From Vibrio cidicii (GTDB lineage: Bacteria > Pseudomonadota > Gammaproteobacteria > Enterobacterales > Vibrionaceae), in the NCBI RefSeq assembly GCF_009763805.1, contig NZ_CP046804.1, positions 1,302,001-1,366,000 of the forward strand: a stretch of DNA of 64,000 nucleotides. Reading direction: 5' to 3'. The notes beneath the pieces are model-generated. The model was not told the origin of the DNA, did no database searches, and saw only the letters and a list, made by a program, of their open reading frames with translations. This document shows, piece after piece, positions 60,944-64,000 of the stretch (position 1 is its first letter; each line of letters opens with the position of its first letter). The translations under genes were made by a program, and so were the position numbers.

Positions 60944-61064
60944 TAACGCCGCATTAAGGGGTGAACAACGCCACCACCCAACCTAAACTATTGTGCCGTA
61001 AACACTAAAGCTGATTCAAACCAAAACTGCCAAGCGTTGTGAATCCCTCTTGAATGCTTTGTTA
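60944..61064 (-). repeat. attC site, type 9
   Basis: CCGCATTAAGGGGTGAACAAC arm, AGCGTTGTGAATCCCTCTTG arm; shared with the site at 62377. Confidence 0.93.
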
Positions 61065-61425
61065 GTTGCCAAACCTAACGCTTTGATTTGAAGTTAATTA
61101 CCGATTTGCCAACACTAGCTATACGTGTTTTAGTAAATTCAAATCAGGCGCAGTTTCAAAGCGCCTGTCACTGAAACCACTTGGAACTCAAAGCGCGGCA
61201 GAAAACGAACCAACAACACCAAAAAGCTCATTTGAAAAGACAATATCACAGAGCTGACTCTCAACAAGTGAATCGGCTTCTGAAACAGAAAGTCCGACCA
61301 CAAAAAACCAAAGCCTAATTTGCACAATCCTGAAAGACTAAAATTTGAAACACAAAACCGAGCCAGAAATGTACGAACATTAGCCCTAAACATTCTGCTT
61401 TAGCTGCGTTTTTCGCCTTGGCAAC
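61065..61425 (-). other. Gene-less cassette body, type C
   Basis: 361 bases beginning TTGCCAA and ending TTGGCAA, a perfect terminal inverted repeat apart from the attC. One minus-strand frame of 84 codons (61139-61393) has no ribosome binding site and is not called. Confidence 0.65.
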
Positions 61426-61546
61426 TAACGCCCTGCTAAGGGGTGAGCAATGCACTACGAAAGCTACCGCACACCGCCTTAATCACGAAAACCCAAAGCA
61501 TGCTGAAAATGCCACGCATTGCGAATCCCTCTTAAGCAGTTTGTTA
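61426..61546 (-). repeat. attC site, type 1
   Basis: Type 1 palindrome. Confidence 0.95.
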
Positions 61547-61889
61547 GCTTAAATTTCAGCACATTAAGATTGACCAAACCTGAAACTAACTCGATTTAGG
61601 AAACCGGCAAACCACTTGAGTTTTAAAACCCGAATTGATTCAAACTTTGTGGCCTTTCATGCGATTTGAAAACCCGAAAATTTTGATAAGTCACTTTCGG
61701 AAAGCTCAAAGCGAAACGTCCAAAGCGACTTTGCACCAAACTTACTGACCTCGCGCAATCCCAAAACTCCATTGAGGCAACGGCTCAAAACTCGCGTTGG
61801 CAAACAATACTGATTTGCCGATAAACCTGAACGAATTGCCAAAGGAAGAAAGAAAAGACCACAATCAATTGATTTTAAATGTTTTAAGC
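61547..61889 (-). repeat. Gene-less cassette body, family A copy 20
   Basis: Slightly short copy: a 5-10 base deletion in the usual AGCGAAAGCAAAACTTCC segment (61710). Confidence 0.9.
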
Positions 61890-62011
61890 TAACGCCCGCC
61901 TAAGGGGCTGGCAACGCATACCACAAAACTCAAACACAACAACTGCAACCACCGCGGCTCATTGGGACTGGAAACGCCACGCGTTGACAGTCCCTCTTGA
62001 GGCGTTTGTTA
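61890..62011 (-). repeat. attC site, type 5 (VCR-like)
   Basis: VCR-like palindrome. Confidence 0.96.
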
Positions 62012-62048
62012 TATTGAACATTCACACTGAAACTACGTAGTTAGACAC

Positions 62049-62369
62049 TTACTTTTGAAGATGAAAAGACTCACCGGAAGACTCAAATAACTTCTCTAGT
62101 TCATCATACCCTTCAAGTTGCATTATTAAGTCTGCTTTTTGATGTTGAGCGATTGACAACCAATGTTCGCCTTCTAAGGCTCCAACTAACGCATATAGTA
62201 GGTTTAAACTTGGATTGATTTCACCATGTTGCTTCACTTTAATGAATGCTCGAATCGCACCTAACTCTTTTAAGACTTCAACAGAATCGACGCCTACAGC
62301 AGTTAACATGCTTTCAGATTTGGGGCCTAATCCTTTGAGATCTCTAAGTCTTTCCACGCGTAACTCCAT
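62049..62369 (-). CDS. TfoX C-terminal-domain-like protein
   Basis: 106 residues: ELRVERLRDLKGLGPKSESM carries the helix-hairpin-helix G-L-G-P-K-S of the TfoX C-terminal domain, continuing LTAVGVDSVEVLKELGAIRA and LLYALVGALEGEHW, also typical. TfoX is the master regulator of competence in Vibrio, but its N-terminal domain is missing here and stand-alone C-domains have no proven role. The start at 62369 lies right next to the attC and has no ribosome binding site. Confidence 0.75.
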   Translation of the reverse strand: MELRVERLRDLKGLGPKSESMLTAVGVDSVEVLKELGAIRAFIKVKQHGEINPSLNLLYALVGALEGEHWLSIAQHQKADLIMQLEGYDELEKLFESSGESFHLQK

Positions 62370-62376
62370 TTCAATA

Positions 62377-62498
62377 TAACGCCCAATTAAGGGGTGAACA
62401 ACGCCACCACCTAACCTAACGCATTGTGCCATAAACACTAAATTTGAAGTAGAAGCAAAAGTGCCAAGCGTTGTGAATCCCTCTTAAATTGTTTGTTA
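62377..62498 (-). repeat. attC site, type 9
   Basis: Same subtype as 60944 (GCCCAATTAAGG variant). Confidence 0.93.
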
Positions 62499-63407
62499 AA
62501 TAGCTTTTTCCAAGTACTGCTCTAAATCAGATAACCGACGAAATACTGCTGCCTTAGTTTTAAATCGATTACGTATCAGCATATCGTATAAATGTTTCTC
62601 TCCAACAATTACATCACAGTATTGAGAAGCCAACGCTACACCTCCCCAATCTTCAAGATCTGTTGGTTTAGGGTTATAGTTTGGATTATTGAGAACTTGC
62701 CGGTGCATATGAACTTCTAACGTTCTAGACGGCATGCTATCAATAAAACTGATTATAATTTCTGGTCCCAAACCGATAAAGTCGTCAAATGGGATTCTCC
62801 AGTAATTTAAAACTTCGGATAGCGGCTCTACAATGTCAGATAACGCAATGGCATATAACGTATTGCCCCAATCTTTTCGAGGAACAGTTTGACGCATTTC
62901 ACTGACTTTGCGTAAATGCTCTTGAAATTCTCCGTTGTGCTCAGTTTTGTGGAAACCACCAAACCGATGCCCGACAATTTCTTCGCCTGTTAATGCCGCA
63001 CGCTCGATCCAATTTGGATCCATCATAGTTGGATATTTAAATTCAAGCGCATCACCATAAGCGTGCTTAATGCCGTTCCCAAACAACTTAAAGCTGCGAG
63101 GCTTAACATGACTGAAGATTTTGCTTAATGCACAATCCAGCTCGTATACCACGATAGATTTATAAGGTGCTAAAGTTACCCCTTTTGAGTAATCATACAT
63201 GACTCTACCCAATCTCTCACGGCGGCCAGCATTAGCTATAGTACTCGTTTCAATATAATGGATACGTGACAATGGTAAAACGATATCGCCAGATTCGAGT
63301 TTTTTCTGAATTAGACTTAATAGACGAACAGACTCAGGACGGTTATCTTTTCCATGATGAATTTTCGCCAAATCAATCCAAATATTTTGATCTAAGTAAA
63401 TGTGCAT
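62496..63407 (-). CDS. PIN-like-domain protein
   Basis: A 303-residue protein. It opens MHIYLDQNIWIDLAKIHHGK, the first strand-Asp-helix of PIN-fold ribonucleases, and near residue 265 has EDWGGVALASQYCDVIVGEK, where D...A...CDVIVGEK resembles the later acidic strand positions of the fold. The middle section is helical and unfamiliar. PIN domains cut RNA in toxin-antitoxin and defence systems; target and regulation here are unknown. Start at 63407 has AGGAGATTT upstream. No antitoxin is beside it. Confidence 0.7.
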   Translation of the reverse strand: MHIYLDQNIWIDLAKIHHGKDNRPESVRLLSLIQKKLESGDIVLPLSRIHYIETSTIANAGRRERLGRVMYDYSKGVTLAPYKSIVVYELDCALSKIFSHVKPRSFKLFGNGIKHAYGDALEFKYPTMMDPNWIERAALTGEEIVGHRFGGFHKTEHNGEFQEHLRKVSEMRQTVPRKDWGNTLYAIALSDIVEPLSEVLNYWRIPFDDFIGLGPEIIISFIDSMPSRTLEVHMHRQVLNNPNYNPKPTDLEDWGGVALASQYCDVIVGEKHLYDMLIRNRFKTKAAVFRRLSDLEQYLEKAI

Positions 63408-63423
63408 AAATCTCCTAGCTATT

Positions 63424-63542
63424 TAACGCCCTGTTAAGTAGTGAGGCATGCACTACGAAAGCTTCCGCAACACTACGTAATCACTAAAACCAACGCAAAC
63501 CAAAAATGCCACGCATGCCGAATCTGCTTGAACAGTTTGTTA
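63424..63542 (-). repeat. attC site, type 2
   Basis: Type 2 palindrome. Confidence 0.95.
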
Positions 63543-63890
63543 GCTTAAATTTCAGCATCTTAGATTAACCAAATCCGAGATTAACCTGATTTGGGAAGCC
63601 GGCAAACTGCCTAAGTTTTAAAACCCGAATTGACTCAAACTTTGTGGCCGTTCATTTGCTTTGAAAACCAATAATTTTTGACAACACATGTTCGCCAAAC
63701 TCAAAGCGAAAGCAACACTTCCAAAGCGACTTTGCGCCAAACTCACTGACCTCGTGCAATCTCAAAGCTCAATTGAGGCAACAGCTCAAAACTCGCGTTG
63801 GCAAACAATGCCGATTTGCCGAGAAACCTGAACGAACTGCCGAGGGAAGAAAAAACAGGCTGCAACCAATTGATTTTTATTGTTTTAAGC
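63543..63890 (-). repeat. Gene-less cassette body, family A copy 21
   Basis: Left half like copy 17, right half like copy 6, so a mosaic of two lineages. Confidence 0.9.
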
Positions 63891-64000
63891 TAACGCCCTG
63901 CTAAGGGGTGAGCAATGCACTACAAAAGATACCGCACACCAACTTAATCACAAAACTCACCGCATGCTAAAAATGCCACGCATTGCGAATCCCACTTAAG
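63891..64000 (-). repeat. attC site, type 1, cut by the window edge
   Basis: Type 1 palindrome without its last bases. Confidence 0.93.

Noticed and set aside
61139-61393. 84-codon open frame in the type C cassette
   Set aside because: No ribosome binding site; low-complexity, Phe/Leu-rich translation typical of AT-rich non-coding DNA.

Overview
This 64 kb window is part of a Vibrio chromosomal superintegron, a very long array of mobile gene cassettes. It is interrupted in the middle by about 27 kb of insertion sequences, a group II intron and probable defence genes. The genus rests on 60 complete attC sites of the Vibrio VCR type, four of them very close to the VCR sequence I know from V. 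cholerae, and on a DdmDE locus next to hsdM as in VPI-2 of V. cholerae. I cannot name the species. Almost every cassette gene is on the minus strand with its attC at its 3' (left) end, so the integrase and attI must lie beyond the right edge.

Layout. 1-13,167: left array (24 attC sites) with small cassette genes: acetyltransferases, glyoxalase-fold proteins, a GFA enzyme, an isochorismatase-like hydrolase, a phosphotransferase, a Fic protein and two paralogous Cys-rich microproteins. 13,168-18,750: wreckage of mobile DNA. Two inverted copies of one IS3-family element flank pieces of a group II intron reverse transcriptase, followed by a duplicated intron 5' end, an internally deleted IS10-like element and an IS256 remnant. 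18,985-25,217: a voltage-gated-channel-like gene convergent with a compact five-gene operon (WYL regulator, membrane-anchored coiled-coil protein, TerB-like protein, coiled-coil protein, large protein with hydrophobic segments). This is my best candidate for an undescribed system. 25,426-28,566: a decayed attC with an acetyltransferase, a chemoreceptor and remnants. 28,567-32,428: a third IS3 copy carrying a nested IS21 element. 32,429-40,057: a truncated hsdM, then ddmE and ddmD (plasmid-eliminating Argonaute/helicase-nuclease pair) with a divergent WYL regulator. 40,224-64,000: the right array, from half an attC onward, with kinases, nucleases, acetyltransferases, an Imm26-like protein, a toxin-antitoxin pair, a TfoX C-terminal-like protein, a PIN-like protein and a two-part ISAs1-family insertion.

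A large share of the array is gene-less. One roughly 348-bp cassette body (family A) occurs 21 times, and a distantly related body (family B) occurs 4 times. Neither keeps an open frame.

The most unexpected signal is a pattern in the broken genes. I find 12 genic frameshifts. Eleven lie at GAAAC (or GTTTC), and deleting one A (or T) to give GAAC (or GTTC) restores the frame; the twelfth lies at a GAAC. GAAC/GTTC is the known target of Dnd DNA phosphorothioation, so these frameshifts may be read-out errors at modified sites rather than real mutations. If so, the channel, ddmD, the regulator and the toxin are intact in the cell.
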